This document shows positions 22,341-31,754 of a stretch of DNA of 64,000 nucleotides, in pieces. Every line of letters starts with the position of its first letter. Positions within the stretch are counted from its first letter, which is position 1. The DNA is taken from the NCBI RefSeq assembly GCF_000282575.1, contig NZ_AKJA01000060.1, forward strand, positions 1 through 64,000, read 5' to 3'. The position numbers were made by a program, and so were the translations under genes. Under the pieces are notes generated by a model. That model searched no databases and was not told the origin of the DNA. It saw only the letters and a program-made list of their open reading frames with translations. This DNA is from Herbaspirillum sp. YR522 (lineage in GTDB: Bacteria; Pseudomonadota; Gammaproteobacteria; Burkholderiales; Burkholderiaceae_D).

Positions 22341-25300
22341 TCAGGCGCGCGGCGCGCGCTGCAGCAGTGGTTTGTCATGGTGCATCGTCAGCGAGCCCAT
22401 CTGCTGCTGCTGGTGCTGCAGCAGTTGCAGGAATTTATCCAGCGGCACCGGTTTGCTGAAGTAGTAACCCTGGTATTCGTCCGATCCGAATTCGCGCAGC
22501 GCATGCAGCTGCTTGGCCGTTTCCACCCCCTCGGTGACCACCTTCAGGTTCAGCGCATGGCCCATGGCGATGATGGCCTGGACGATGGCGCTGCCGTTGG
22601 GATCGTCGGGAATATCGTTGATGAACGACTTGTCGATCTTGAGCGTGTTGACCGGGAAGCGCTTGAGGTAGGCCAGCGACGAGTAACCGGTACCGAAGTC
22701 GTCGATCGAGATCGTGAAGCCTTCGGCGCGGATGCCGTCCATGATGGCGATGGCCTGGTCGCGGTTGTGCATCACCATGCTCTCGGTGATCTCGAACTCC
22801 AGGCAGGACGCGGGCGTGCCGTGCGCGGCCACCACTCGCTTGATGTCGTCGAGCAGGTTGGCGTCGCCGAACTGGCTGCCGGTGAGGTTGATCGAGATGC
22901 GCCCGAATTGCATGCCGCGAGCCAGCAACTGGGCGCTGTCACGGCAAGTGGTATCGAGCACGGCCAGCCCGATCTGGTCGATCAGGCGGGTCTCTTCGGC
23001 CAGCGTGATGAATTCGCCGGGCGGCAGCATACCGCGCGCCGGATGCTGCCAGCGTACCAGCGCCTCGGCGCCCACGATCAGGCCGGTGGCCAGGTTGACC
23101 TTGGGCTGGTAGTACACCACGAACTCGCCACGCTCGATGGCGCGCCGCAGTTCGGCTTCCAGGGCGATGCGCTCGACCGTATTGGTGTTGACCTCGTCCG
23201 AGAAGAACCGGTAGTCGTCCTTGCCATGATGCTTGGCGCGGTACATGGCGATATCGGCGTTCTTGATCAGCGCCTGCGCATTGTTGCCATCGCCGGGGTA
23301 GGTGGCGATACCGATACTGGCCGACAGTTGCGCCTCCTGGCCGTCGATGATGAAGGGCTTGCGCGCTTCTTCCAGCAACTTCTGGGCGATCTCGCCCAGT
23401 TGCAGCGGATCGTCGAAATCGTCGACCAGCACGATGAACTCGTCGCCGCCCACGCGCGCCAGGATATCGAGCTCGCGCAGGCAACCGCGGAACCGCAGGG
23501 CGATCTCCTTGAGCACCGCCTCGCCCGTCTCGTGGCCGAAGGTGTCGTTGATGTTCTTGAAGCGGTCCAGGTCCATCAGCAGCACCGCCACCATGCCGTC
23601 GCGGTGCTCGGCATGGGTGATGGCGTTGCTGACATGCTGGGTGCACAGGAATCGATTGGGCAGGCCGGTCAGTTCATCGTAGTGCGCCAGGTGGCGGATC
23701 CGTTCGTCGGCGCGCCGGCTTTCGATGGCCACGCTGGCCAGGTCGGCGGCGATGTTGGCCAGTTGCAGGTATTCGGAACTGGGCGCCTGGTTTTCCTTGA
23801 GCAAGGCCGAGAACACGCCCAGCAATTGCCCTTCCTTGCCGATGATCGGCCAGGCGGCGCACGAGGGGTACATCTCGGCGTCGATCAACGGGCGCAGGTT
23901 CTCGATCATCGGGTCGCGTGCGATATCGGTGACGATACAGGGCGCACGGCGCAGCGCCGCCTCGGCGCCGACCCCATTGCCGTGGCGGATGGCCATGCCC
24001 TGCAACAGCCGCATCAGGCTCTCGGGGTGGCGATGGCTCAGCACCGAGGTGAAGTGGGTGGCCTGCTCGTTGACCAGCAGCACGCAGCAGGCGGCATAGG
24101 GAATCTGCGAATCGGCGAAGCTGACGATCTCGGACAGGATCGCGTCCAGGTCCTGGTCGGCCATCACCATGTGCAACACCCGGTTCTGCTGGCTCTGGAG
24201 CAATTCGGCGCGCTTGCGTGCACTGATGTCGCGCAGGATGGCGAAGATCGCATAGCCGCGATCGAGCTCGGCGCGGTTGAGCGTGACATCGGTATAGATG
24301 ATCTTGTTGCGCCTTACCGTGACCCACTCGAACTGCTGCGGCTGGCCCGACAGGGCGCGGCCCACCAGGTCGTCGATATCGGGCTGTTCGATATGGATCG
24401 ATTTCTGGCGCGAGAACAGCCCGACCTTGCGGCCGACGATGCGGTCCTTGTCGGGCACCCCGAAGAAACGCACGGCGGCCACGTTGCAATCGAGATAGCG
24501 CAGATCCGACGAGATCAGCACGATCGGATCGGCACCTTCCTCGTAGAGCTTGCGGTAGCGGTATTCGCTGACCGTGAGCGCGTTGTCGATGCGCCGCTGG
24601 TAGCGGTAATACACCAGGAACGAGATGAGCGCGATCAGGATGAAGCCGAGTATGCCCGAGGCCAGCAGGATACGGTTCTCGGTGCGGCTGCGCCAGGGCG
24701 CCAGCACGTCGTCCATGCGGCGCGCATAGACCACCAGCACCGGCCAGTCCTGTAGCCGCTTGTAGGTAAACAGCAACTGCTCGCCGGTAAGGTGGGAAAC
24801 GTCCTCGAACCCGCCTTCTTCCGGGCCGCTGCGAATACGCGTCATGCTCCTGGCATCGCGCAGGTTGGTGTTGAGCCAGCGCGGCTCGAAGGGCGAGCGG
24901 ATCAGCATCAGGCCATCGTCGCCACGCAGCGAGACGATCGCCTCGAAGTTGGTGATGCGCTTGTAGAAGTCGAAGAAGTAGGACGCACGCAGCTCGGCCA
25001 CCAGCATGCCCAGGTGACCGGTACGGTTATCGTACAAATTCATGGCAATCGGCAGTACCAGTTCCTGGTTGTAGCGGCTACGGGTGAGGGGACCGACGAA
25101 CAGGCGCGGCCGGGCCGGGTCGGTATCGATGAAGCGCAGCTTGAGATCGTCCGGATTGAGTTCCTGGTCAAGCGGGCGCAACGAACTGGCGCGGTTGGCG
25201 CCATTGGCGTCGACCAGGCGCAGCGCCAGCACAGACTGCATGCGCTGCTTCTGCTGGCTGAGCAATTGGTAGAGGGCCTGGTTGTCCTGGAGCAGGCCTT

Positions 25301-25553
25301 CGCCATTGGCGAGCCGCTCGGCAGTCGTGGTGAGCATCGCGTCGACGTTGCGAAAGGCGCTGTCGGCGTGCTCCTGCACGCTGCGTACCGCCACCAGCGA
25401 ACCATTCTTCTCGGCATCGATGGTCAATTGCCGGTCCTGGCGGATCTCCCACCAGGTCTGCACCACGATGCAGGATCCGACGAACGCCACGAAAAGCAGG
25501 AGCGTTCGCAAGGTGTTACCCGTCCGCCCGGCCGTTTTTTTCTGATTTCCCAT
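22341..25553 (-). CDS. Cache-PAS-GAF-GGDEF-EAL signalling protein
   Basis: A 1070-residue inner-membrane c-di-GMP enzyme. Membrane segment 1 lies at about 14-35, with a large Cache-like periplasmic sensor to about 292 and membrane segment 2 at about 294-316. PAS follows (about 325-450), then GAF (about 460-610), a GGDEF domain with intact GGDEF at 702-706, and an EAL domain with EAL at 830-832 plus FEITES and IDDFGTGYSSLAYLK. Both cyclase and phosphodiesterase motifs look complete. An RELD four residues and more before the GGDEF (RELDILARVGGDEF) matches the RxxD inhibitory site. It stands alone, so inputs are small molecules sensed outside (Cache) and inside (PAS/GAF). Confidence 0.94.
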   Translation of the reverse strand: MGNQKKTAGRTGNTLRTLLLFVAFVGSCIVVQTWWEIRQDRQLTIDAEKNGSLVAVRSVQEHADSAFRNVDAMLTTTAERLANGEGLLQDNQALYQLLSQQKQRMQSVLALRLVDANGANRASSLRPLDQELNPDDLKLRFIDTDPARPRLFVGPLTRSRYNQELVLPIAMNLYDNRTGHLGMLVAELRASYFFDFYKRITNFEAIVSLRGDDGLMLIRSPFEPRWLNTNLRDARSMTRIRSGPEEGGFEDVSHLTGEQLLFTYKRLQDWPVLVVYARRMDDVLAPWRSRTENRILLASGILGFILIALISFLVYYRYQRRIDNALTVSEYRYRKLYEEGADPIVLISSDLRYLDCNVAAVRFFGVPDKDRIVGRKVGLFSRQKSIHIEQPDIDDLVGRALSGQPQQFEWVTVRRNKIIYTDVTLNRAELDRGYAIFAILRDISARKRAELLQSQQNRVLHMVMADQDLDAILSEIVSFADSQIPYAACCVLLVNEQATHFTSVLSHRHPESLMRLLQGMAIRHGNGVGAEAALRRAPCIVTDIARDPMIENLRPLIDAEMYPSCAAWPIIGKEGQLLGVFSALLKENQAPSSEYLQLANIAADLASVAIESRRADERIRHLAHYDELTGLPNRFLCTQHVSNAITHAEHRDGMVAVLLMDLDRFKNINDTFGHETGEAVLKEIALRFRGCLRELDILARVGGDEFIVLVDDFDDPLQLGEIAQKLLEEARKPFIIDGQEAQLSASIGIATYPGDGNNAQALIKNADIAMYRAKHHGKDDYRFFSDEVNTNTVERIALEAELRRAIERGEFVVYYQPKVNLATGLIVGAEALVRWQHPARGMLPPGEFITLAEETRLIDQIGLAVLDTTCRDSAQLLARGMQFGRISINLTGSQFGDANLLDDIKRVVAAHGTPASCLEFEITESMVMHNRDQAIAIMDGIRAEGFTISIDDFGTGYSSLAYLKRFPVNTLKIDKSFINDIPDDPNGSAIVQAIIAMGHALNLKVVTEGVETAKQLHALREFGSDEYQGYYFSKPVPLDKFLQLLQHQQQQMGSLTMHHDKPLLQRAPRA

Positions 25554-26082
25554 TAGACGAATATCGAAACCAACTGTCGTATACGTGTCGCTATATGCGA
25601 ATTATGCAGCGTTCTGCTGCAACCCCTTTTGATGTCCGGCCATTGCCGGACCTACGTTTTTTCGACAGACCACATCGGTCCATTACCTGCCTGGCGATCA
25701 AGCCCCTGCATGCGATGCCAGGCACTGCCGGCGTACGTGCAAATTACGTGGTCCCTGTCAATCGGATTAACTGCATTGGCAGTATGCCACTATCCGTTCC
25801 ATCAGATTATTTTTGTTAGTGTCGAGGTGGTGGTTAGCGCACGGTCTGTCGGTTTTCTGTTCACACCTGTCTTGTTTTGATGCGGCGCGTTTTGACATTG
25901 TCTGGTCGAACATTACCGCATGCGCCGACCTTTGTCACCAGCGCCGCGGCATGCCGCAACACCTGGCCGGCGAATTGTCAGTTTGCCATCGGGCACGCCG
26001 CCAGCGCTCGGCAATGCCCGGTTTGCAATGCGATAATGCACACATTACCGTTCAGCGACTTCAACCTCGGATCCAATCTCTA
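25554..26082. other. Long divergent intergenic region
   Basis: About 530 bases between the minus-strand GGDEF-EAL gene and fghA. It is AT-richer than the genes and contains the small palindrome CGTATACG at 25578-25585. Open frames here have codon use unlike the neighbours, including one in frame with fghA, and I do not support them as genes. It probably holds both promoters. Confidence 0.5.
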
Positions 26083-26982
26083 ATGAATACAAGCACCTCA
26101 GCAACAGGGCCAGCCAACACTGGTATCGGCGCCATGATCGAAACCCTGAGCGAACATGCCTGCTTCGGCGGCGTGCAGGGCTTCTACCGGCACGAGTCGG
26201 CCGAGATCGGCCTGCCGATGCGGTTTTCGGTGTACACGCCACCGCAGGCCAAGGCCGGCGCCAGGCTGCCGGTGCTGTTCTACCTGGCGGGCCTGACCTG
26301 TACCGAGGAAACCTTCATGATCAAGGGCGGGGCGCAGCGTTTCGCCGCCGAGCTGGGCCTGATCCTGGTAGCGCCCGACACCAGTCCGCGCGGCGCCGGC
26401 ATCGAAGGCGAAAGCGACAGCTGGGACTTCGGCGTGGGTGCCGGTTTCTACGTCGACGCCACCGAGGCACCGTGGGAAAAGAACTACCGCATGTATTCGT
26501 ACGTGGTGCACGGCCTGCGCCAGACGATCCTGCGCGAATTTCCTGCCGATCCGCAGCGTATCGGTATTTTCGGTCACTCGATGGGTGGCCATGGCGCCTT
26601 GACGCTGGCGCTGAAGAATCGCGACCTGTATCGCTCGGTCTCGGCGTTCGCGCCCATCGCCGCGCCCTCGAAATGCCCTTGGGGACACAAGGCGCTGGGC
26701 AACTACCTGGGGGCCGACCAGCAGGCCTGGCGCCAATACGATGCCAGCGAACTGATGCGCACGCTGAGCTCGCCGTTCCCGCAGGGCATCCTGGTGGACC
26801 AGGGGCTGGGTGACAAATTCCTGGCCGAGCAATTGATGCCGGAACACTTCGAAGCCGCCTGCCGGGCCGCCGGCCAGCCGCTCACCTTGCGTCGCCACGC
26901 CGGCTACGACCATGGGTACTACTTCATCGCCAGCTTCATGGAAGATCACCTGCGCTTTCATCACCGCATCCTCACGGCTTGA
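26083..26982 (+). CDS. fghA: S-formylglutathione hydrolase
   Basis: Alpha/beta-hydrolase that splits S-formylglutathione to formate and glutathione, the last step of glutathione-dependent formaldehyde detoxification. The family opening LSEHACFGGVQGFYRHES, nucleophile Ser166 in GHSMGG, Asp in QGLGDKF and His in GYDHGYYF are all present. From 26083 it is 299 residues; from the internal ATG 26134 it is 282, closer to the usual 277-285. The first 17 codons have atypical usage, so 26134 may be the real start. The normal partner, class III alcohol dehydrogenase, is not in the window. Confidence 0.93.
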   Translation: MNTSTSATGPANTGIGAMIETLSEHACFGGVQGFYRHESAEIGLPMRFSVYTPPQAKAGARLPVLFYLAGLTCTEETFMIKGGAQRFAAELGLILVAPDTSPRGAGIEGESDSWDFGVGAGFYVDATEAPWEKNYRMYSYVVHGLRQTILREFPADPQRIGIFGHSMGGHGALTLALKNRDLYRSVSAFAPIAAPSKCPWGHKALGNYLGADQQAWRQYDASELMRTLSSPFPQGILVDQGLGDKFLAEQLMPEHFEAACRAAGQPLTLRRHAGYDHGYYFIASFMEDHLRFHHRILTA

Positions 26983-26995
26983 CTGCGGCCCTCCC

Positions 26996-27040
26996 AAAAA
27001 AAAGCGCCGGTCCCTGCAGTGCAGGGCCGGCGCTTCTTTT
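26996..27040. terminator. Bidirectional intrinsic terminator between fghA and emrB
   Basis: A near-perfect inverted repeat (27002-27017 with 27021-27035, arms AAGCGCCGG/CCGGCGCTT extended by CCCTGC/GCAGGG) is flanked by an A-run on the left and CTTTT on the right. It can stop both converging transcripts. Confidence 0.85.
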
Positions 27041-27051
27041 CGCGTGCTGCC

Positions 27052-28617
27052 TCAGTGCGCCGCCGAGGCCTCGGCAGCGCCGGCGCCGCCCTTGGATGGC
27101 TTGATGATCCAGATCAGCGGGATGATGGCCAGGAAGATGATGGCCGACACGAAGAAGATATCGTTGATGCCCAGCATCGCTGCCTGGAACGTAACGGTGC
27201 GCTCGATCATGCCCGCCGCCTGTTCCGTATTGAGCCCCAGCAACGAGGTGATGTTGTCCAGGCTTTGCTGCAGCCAGGGGCTGTAGGGCGTGGCATGCTC
27301 GGTCAGCTGCGCATGGTGGGTGATGGTGCGGTTGTTCCAGGCGGTGGTCGAGATCGAGGTGCCGATGGCGCCGCAGAATACCCGTACGAACGAAGACAGC
27401 CCGGCGGCGGCCGGGATCCGCTCCGGCGGCAATCCCGACAGCAACAGCACCGTCAACGGCACGAAGAACATCGCCGTCGGAATGCCCTGCAGCAGCGTGG
27501 GCATGATCACGGTCCACTGGTCGACTTCGAGGTTGTAGCGCGAGCGCAGCCAGAACACGCCGGCAAAGCAGACGAACGACACGGTGGCCACCTTGCGCGC
27601 GTCGACCAAGGGCAGGAAGCGGCCGATCAAGGGCATCAGGATTACCGCGAAGATGCCGATGGGCGCGGTCGACAGCCCCGAGTCGATGGAGCGGTAGCCG
27701 AGGTATTGCTGCAGCCATTGCGGCAGGATCACCAGGTTGCCGAAGAACACCCCGTAGCCGATCGAGATGGCAATCGTGCCGCCGGCGAAATTGCGCCGTC
27801 CGAACAGGCGCAGGTCCACCACCGGATGATCGTTGTTGAGTTCCCAGATGATGAAGTAGGCGAACGCGACGGCGGCAATCACCCCCAGCGTGATGATCAC
27901 GGGCGAGGCGAACCAGTCCAGGTCCTTGCCCTTGTCGAGCATGATCTGGAATGCCGCGACCCAGGTCACCAGCAAGGCCAGCCCGATCTTGTCGATCGGC
28001 AGCTGGCGCTTGGGGGTCTCGCGGGAGCGATAGATGGCCAGCGTGATACCGGCTGCCACCAGCCCGACCGGGATGTTGATATAGAAGATCCAGGGCCAGG
28101 TATAGCTGTCGGTGATCCAGCCGCCCAGCGCCGGCCCGGCCACCGGCGCCACCACCGCCGTCATGCCCCATAGGGCCAGCGCAAAGGACGCCTTGGATTT
28201 CGGGTAGGCCCCCAATAACAGCGATTGCGACAGCGGCACCATCGGGCCGGCCACCAGACCTTGCAGTACCCGTGCGGCGAGCAGGATGGGCAGCGTCGGC
28301 GCCAGGCCGCACAACCACGATGCGATCACGAACAGCAGTACCGACGACACGAACAGGCGCACCGCGCCCACGCGCTGGGTCAACCATCCGGTGAGCGGGA
28401 TCGAGATGGCATTGGCGGCGGCAAACGAGGTGATCACCCAGGTGCCCTCGTCGATCGACACCCCCAGGTTGCCCGAGATGGTGGGAATGGCCACGTTGGC
28501 GATCGATGAATCGAGCACGTTCATGAACACGGCCAGCGATACCGACAAGGTACCGAGCACCAGCGCGCCGCCCGTCAGGGGCGGCGGCGGGCTATAAGGA
28601 GTAGGGCTGTTGGCCAT
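27052..28617 (-). CDS. emrB: EmrB-type MFS multidrug efflux permease (DHA2 family)
   Basis: A 521-residue inner-membrane drug/proton antiporter with 14 predicted membrane segments. It has the DHA2 features FMNVLDSSIANVAIPTISG in helix 1, GWLTQRVGAVRLF (motif A) and GPALGGWITDSYTWPWIFYI (motif C region). The product works with the EmrA adaptor and outer-membrane factor encoded just upstream in the same operon to pump compounds across both membranes. It is the last gene of the operon and ends at a bidirectional terminator. Confidence 0.94.
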   Translation of the reverse strand: MANSPTPYSPPPPLTGGALVLGTLSVSLAVFMNVLDSSIANVAIPTISGNLGVSIDEGTWVITSFAAANAISIPLTGWLTQRVGAVRLFVSSVLLFVIASWLCGLAPTLPILLAARVLQGLVAGPMVPLSQSLLLGAYPKSKASFALALWGMTAVVAPVAGPALGGWITDSYTWPWIFYINIPVGLVAAGITLAIYRSRETPKRQLPIDKIGLALLVTWVAAFQIMLDKGKDLDWFASPVIITLGVIAAVAFAYFIIWELNNDHPVVDLRLFGRRNFAGGTIAISIGYGVFFGNLVILPQWLQQYLGYRSIDSGLSTAPIGIFAVILMPLIGRFLPLVDARKVATVSFVCFAGVFWLRSRYNLEVDQWTVIMPTLLQGIPTAMFFVPLTVLLLSGLPPERIPAAAGLSSFVRVFCGAIGTSISTTAWNNRTITHHAQLTEHATPYSPWLQQSLDNITSLLGLNTEQAAGMIERTVTFQAAMLGINDIFFVSAIIFLAIIPLIWIIKPSKGGAGAAEASAAH

Positions 28618-28641
28618 AGAATCTAATTGGACTGGGACGGA

Positions 28642-29856
28642 TCAGGTATGCGGCACGACCAGCGCGGCCCGGCTCTTCCTGGGTGCGGCCAGGCCACTGG
28701 CGTTGTCGCCGATGATGCGCTCGACGATATCGTCGGCCTGGCGACCGAGGTCGTTGTAGACGCTGGTCTGGTAGTTGGTGGCAACGTTTTCCAGGGCCCG
28801 GCCGTCACCGTGGATGTCTACCGTGGCAGTGGTCGACAGGCCGACCCGCAACGGATGGGCGCGCACCTGTTCGGGGTCCAGTGCGATGCGTACCGGCACC
28901 CGCTGCACCACCTTGATCCAGTTGCCGGTGGCATTCTGCGCCGGCAGCAGCGAGAAGGCGCCACCGGTGCCGGCCGAGAAGCCGACCACGGTGCCCTTGT
29001 ACTTGACGTCGCTGCCGTAGACATCGGCGATCACTTCCACCGGTTGGCCGATGCGGATGTGCCTGAGCTGGCCTTCCTTGAAGTTGGCGTCGATCCAGAT
29101 CTGCTCCAGCGGCACGATCGCCATCAAGGGCGCGCCGGCGGCGATGCGCTGGCCGACCTGCACCGAGCGCTTGGAGACAAAGCCGGCGACCGGGGCGACC
29201 ACGTTGACGCGCGCATAGGCCAGGTAGGCGTTGCGTACGGCAGCGGCCGCCTGCAGCACATTGGGGTGCTCGGTGACGCTGGTGTGGTCGGTCAGGGCGC
29301 GGTTGGCGGCAGCGGCCGCACGCGCCTGGTCCAGCGCGGCGCTGGCGCTCTTGTGGGCGTCACGGGCATGCGACACGTCTTCCTGCGACACCGCGCCCGA
29401 GGCCAGGCCGGCCTGGCGCCGTTGCAGGTCGTCGCGGGCCCGGTTCAGGTTCGATTCGGCCGCCGCCACATTGGCCGCCAGCGTATCGTTGTTGAGGAAC
29501 AGCTGGCGCGTCTGGCGCACCGCCTGGGCCAGTGCGGCTTCGGCCTGCGACAGTGCCACGCGGCTATCGGCCGCGTCCAGCGTCACCAGTTGCTGCCCGG
29601 CCTGCACCACCTGGGTGTCGTCGGTCTTGACCGAGGTCACGGTGCCGCCGACCTGGGCCGAGATCTGCACCACGTTGCCGCCCACGTAGGCGTCATCGGT
29701 TTCTTCGAAGAAGCGCGAATGCAGGAACCAGTAGAGGAAGCAGGCCACTGCGATGATCAGCAGCACCAGCGTCAACAGCAGCAACTGCAACTTGCGGCGG
29801 CCGTTGGGTTTCTTGTTGGGCGCAGCGGGTGCGCCGGGGGCGGTGGTTTCACTCAT
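28642..29856 (-). CDS. emrA: EmrA-type membrane fusion (periplasmic adaptor) protein
   Basis: A 404-residue adaptor with a short cytoplasmic N-terminus, one membrane segment (about 24-45), the DDAYVGGNVVQISAQVGGTV lipoyl half, a long coiled-coil hairpin (about 100-215) and the second lipoyl/beta-barrel region APVAGFVSKRSVQVGQRIAAG. This is the EmrA/HlyD architecture. It lies between the outer-membrane factor gene and emrB, 24 bases before the latter, completing a tripartite pump. Confidence 0.94.
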   Translation of the reverse strand: MSETTAPGAPAAPNKKPNGRRKLQLLLLTLVLLIIAVACFLYWFLHSRFFEETDDAYVGGNVVQISAQVGGTVTSVKTDDTQVVQAGQQLVTLDAADSRVALSQAEAALAQAVRQTRQLFLNNDTLAANVAAAESNLNRARDDLQRRQAGLASGAVSQEDVSHARDAHKSASAALDQARAAAAANRALTDHTSVTEHPNVLQAAAAVRNAYLAYARVNVVAPVAGFVSKRSVQVGQRIAAGAPLMAIVPLEQIWIDANFKEGQLRHIRIGQPVEVIADVYGSDVKYKGTVVGFSAGTGGAFSLLPAQNATGNWIKVVQRVPVRIALDPEQVRAHPLRVGLSTTATVDIHGDGRALENVATNYQTSVYNDLGRQADDIVERIIGDNASGLAAPRKSRAALVVPHT

Positions 29857-29941
29857 GTTTTTTTTCCGTAACGTTTGGCGTAATAAGTCGATGGCGCAGC
29901 CGGCCGGGCAGGCACGGCGCGCGACAGGTCCCGGCAGGAAC

Positions 29942-31444
29942 TCAAGGGGTGTGCGGCAGCGCCGATGGTGCGTTCAGGGCCAGCCCGGCCTGGGCCGCCT
30001 CGAAGCCACCGCCGAGCGCCTTGAACAGGGCGATCTGCTGGTCGCGGCGCGCCGCTTCCAGCGTCACCATGGCCTGGCGCTGGGCCAGCACCGCGCTCTC
30101 GGCACTGAGCAATGTCAGCTGCGACACCAGTCCCAGGCGATAGCGCTCGCGCGCCAGCTGGAAGGCCCGTTCGGCCGCCTCCAGCGCTTCACGCCGGATC
30201 GGCAACTGGCGCTCGCTGGAATGGATCTGCGCAATCTGGCGCGCGACATCGGCATAGGCGTCGTCGAGCGTGCGGTTATAGGTCGCCACCGCCAGCTCGT
30301 AGTTGGCGTACTCGCCCTTGAGCCCGGCACGCAGTGCGCCACCTTCGAAGATCGGTAGCGAGATCGCCGGGCCGAAGGCGATGCTCTTGCTGGCAGCGGT
30401 GAAGGGATTGTTGTTGAGCAGGGTGTCGAAGCCGATCATCGCCGACAGGTTGATGTCGGGATAGAAACGCGCCCGTGCCACCTCGATGCCGCTGCTGGCG
30501 GCCTCCACCTGCCAACGCGCAGCGACGATGTCGGGGCGGCGGCCCAGCAGGTTCAGTGGCAGCTCGGCCGGCAGCGGCGGCGTCACCAGGCGTGTGACTT
30601 GCGGCGGCGCCAGTTGCAGGCCGCGATCCGGGCCGCGACCGCTCAAGGCGCCCAGTTGCTGGCGCGTGAGCAGGATCTGGCCTTCGCTCTGCTCCAGTTG
30701 CGCGCGGGCGTCGGCGCTGCTGCTGCGCGACTGGTCGCGCTCGATCTGGGTGTCCAGGCCGTTGCGCACGCGCTCGCCGGTAATGTTCTGCAACGAGGCA
30801 CGCTGGTCGGCGGTGCGTTGCAGGATGTCATGCAATGCATATTGCGTGGCCAGCTGGCTATAGGCCGAAACGATGGCCGCCGTCAGCACCAGGCGCGCTT
30901 CCTGCTCGCTGGCCTGGCTGGCCTTTTCATTGGAAATGGCTTGTGCCAGGGCCGTATGGTTCTTGTTCCACAGGTCGAGTTCGTAGCCGATGTTGAGCAT
31001 CGCCTTCTTCTCGTTGTACCAGTTGCCGCCATAGGGCTCGGGGTAGATGGTGGTGGCCGAGAACTGGTTGCGGGTAAATGAGGCGTCGGCGGTGACACTG
31101 GGCAGCAGCGGCGCGCCACGCGATTCGGCGATGGCGCCGGCGGCGGCAATTCGTGCGCGGGCCTGTTGCAGGCCCGGGTTGGCGGTCAAGGCTTCGTCGA
31201 TCAGGCGCACCAGCTGGTCGTCGCCGAACAGGCGTACCCAGTCGCTGCCGGGCCATTGGCCGGTACCGGCCTGGCTCGGGTCGGCCAGGCTGCGTTCGGT
31301 GGCGAAATCGGTCGGTCGGGCCATCTTGCGGTCGCTGCCGATGCCCTCGAAACTGGCACAGCCCGACAGGCCGACCATACCGATGAGGGCGGTGACGACG
31401 GCAATCGCCCGAAGCCGATGGGCGGGCGGTTTATTACAGTGCAT
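29942..31444 (-). CDS. NodT/OprM-type outer-membrane efflux lipoprotein
   Basis: Outer-membrane channel of the EmrAB pump. A lipoprotein signal ends LSGC (lipobox about residues 27-30). Two repeated outer-membrane-efflux domains follow, with the typical WPGSDWVRLFGDDQLVRLID and LLGRRPDIVAARWQVEAASS stretches. It is 500 residues from ATG 31444; a GTG at 31456 would add four. It is the first gene of the operon and starts next to the operator region shared with the divergent TetR gene. Confidence 0.93.
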   Translation of the reverse strand: MHCNKPPAHRLRAIAVVTALIGMVGLSGCASFEGIGSDRKMARPTDFATERSLADPSQAGTGQWPGSDWVRLFGDDQLVRLIDEALTANPGLQQARARIAAAGAIAESRGAPLLPSVTADASFTRNQFSATTIYPEPYGGNWYNEKKAMLNIGYELDLWNKNHTALAQAISNEKASQASEQEARLVLTAAIVSAYSQLATQYALHDILQRTADQRASLQNITGERVRNGLDTQIERDQSRSSSADARAQLEQSEGQILLTRQQLGALSGRGPDRGLQLAPPQVTRLVTPPLPAELPLNLLGRRPDIVAARWQVEAASSGIEVARARFYPDINLSAMIGFDTLLNNNPFTAASKSIAFGPAISLPIFEGGALRAGLKGEYANYELAVATYNRTLDDAYADVARQIAQIHSSERQLPIRREALEAAERAFQLARERYRLGLVSQLTLLSAESAVLAQRQAMVTLEAARRDQQIALFKALGGGFEAAQAGLALNAPSALPHTP

Positions 31445-31754
31445 GGAATTTTTCACGTTGAATTATTTTTGGCGATGCGAGTTTGTTGTTGCTTTCGCGT
31501 TTCAGTGTTGTCCGATGGTTGTTACTCTGGCCAGCCTCGTGCTTGCCTGTAGCGCTCGCAGGGGAGAAGCCCGACCACGGCCCCCCCTGCAAATCTTTAC
31601 GCGACGACGCATAGAATTCTGACGAGTAAAAACTCATTTTTGTATTATACTCGGGGATACGAACAATAACTCATGTTGTTCAACGCGAACAATAACTCAT
31701 GTTGCGAATTCGCATCGAAATCGGCGAATTCATTACGGTAAGCTGAACTGAACA
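31445..31754. promoter_or_regulatory. Divergent promoter/operator region of efflux operon and TetR gene
   Basis: About 310 bases. A plausible rightward promoter is CTGACG (31619-31624) with TATTAT (31643-31648), spacer 18. TATAAT is also readable on the minus strand at the same place (GTATTATAC is a palindrome), so both directions may fire from here. An 18-base direct repeat and interlocking palindromes follow at 31661-31704. Confidence 0.6.
31661..31704. repeat. Tandem 18-bp repeat forming overlapping TetR-type operators
   Basis: The 18-mer GAACAATAACTCATGTTG occurs identically at 31661-31678 and 31687-31704 (26-bp period). The joint creates the 17-bp perfect palindrome TTGTTCAACGCGAACAA (31676-31692), and a second inverted pair GAACAA/TTGTTC frames 31661-31681. 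It lies between the efflux operon and the TetR gene, the expected place for its binding site. Confidence 0.75.

Noticed and set aside
21369-24755. 1128-residue plus-strand open frame
   Set aside because: Out of frame over the MFS gene and then antisense to the GGDEF-EAL gene. It shows no protein family pattern; long antisense frames are expected in GC-rich DNA.
25595-26082. Coding region upstream of fghA
   Set aside because: The in-frame extension has codon use and composition unlike S-formylglutathione hydrolases, and homologues begin near LSEHACFGG.
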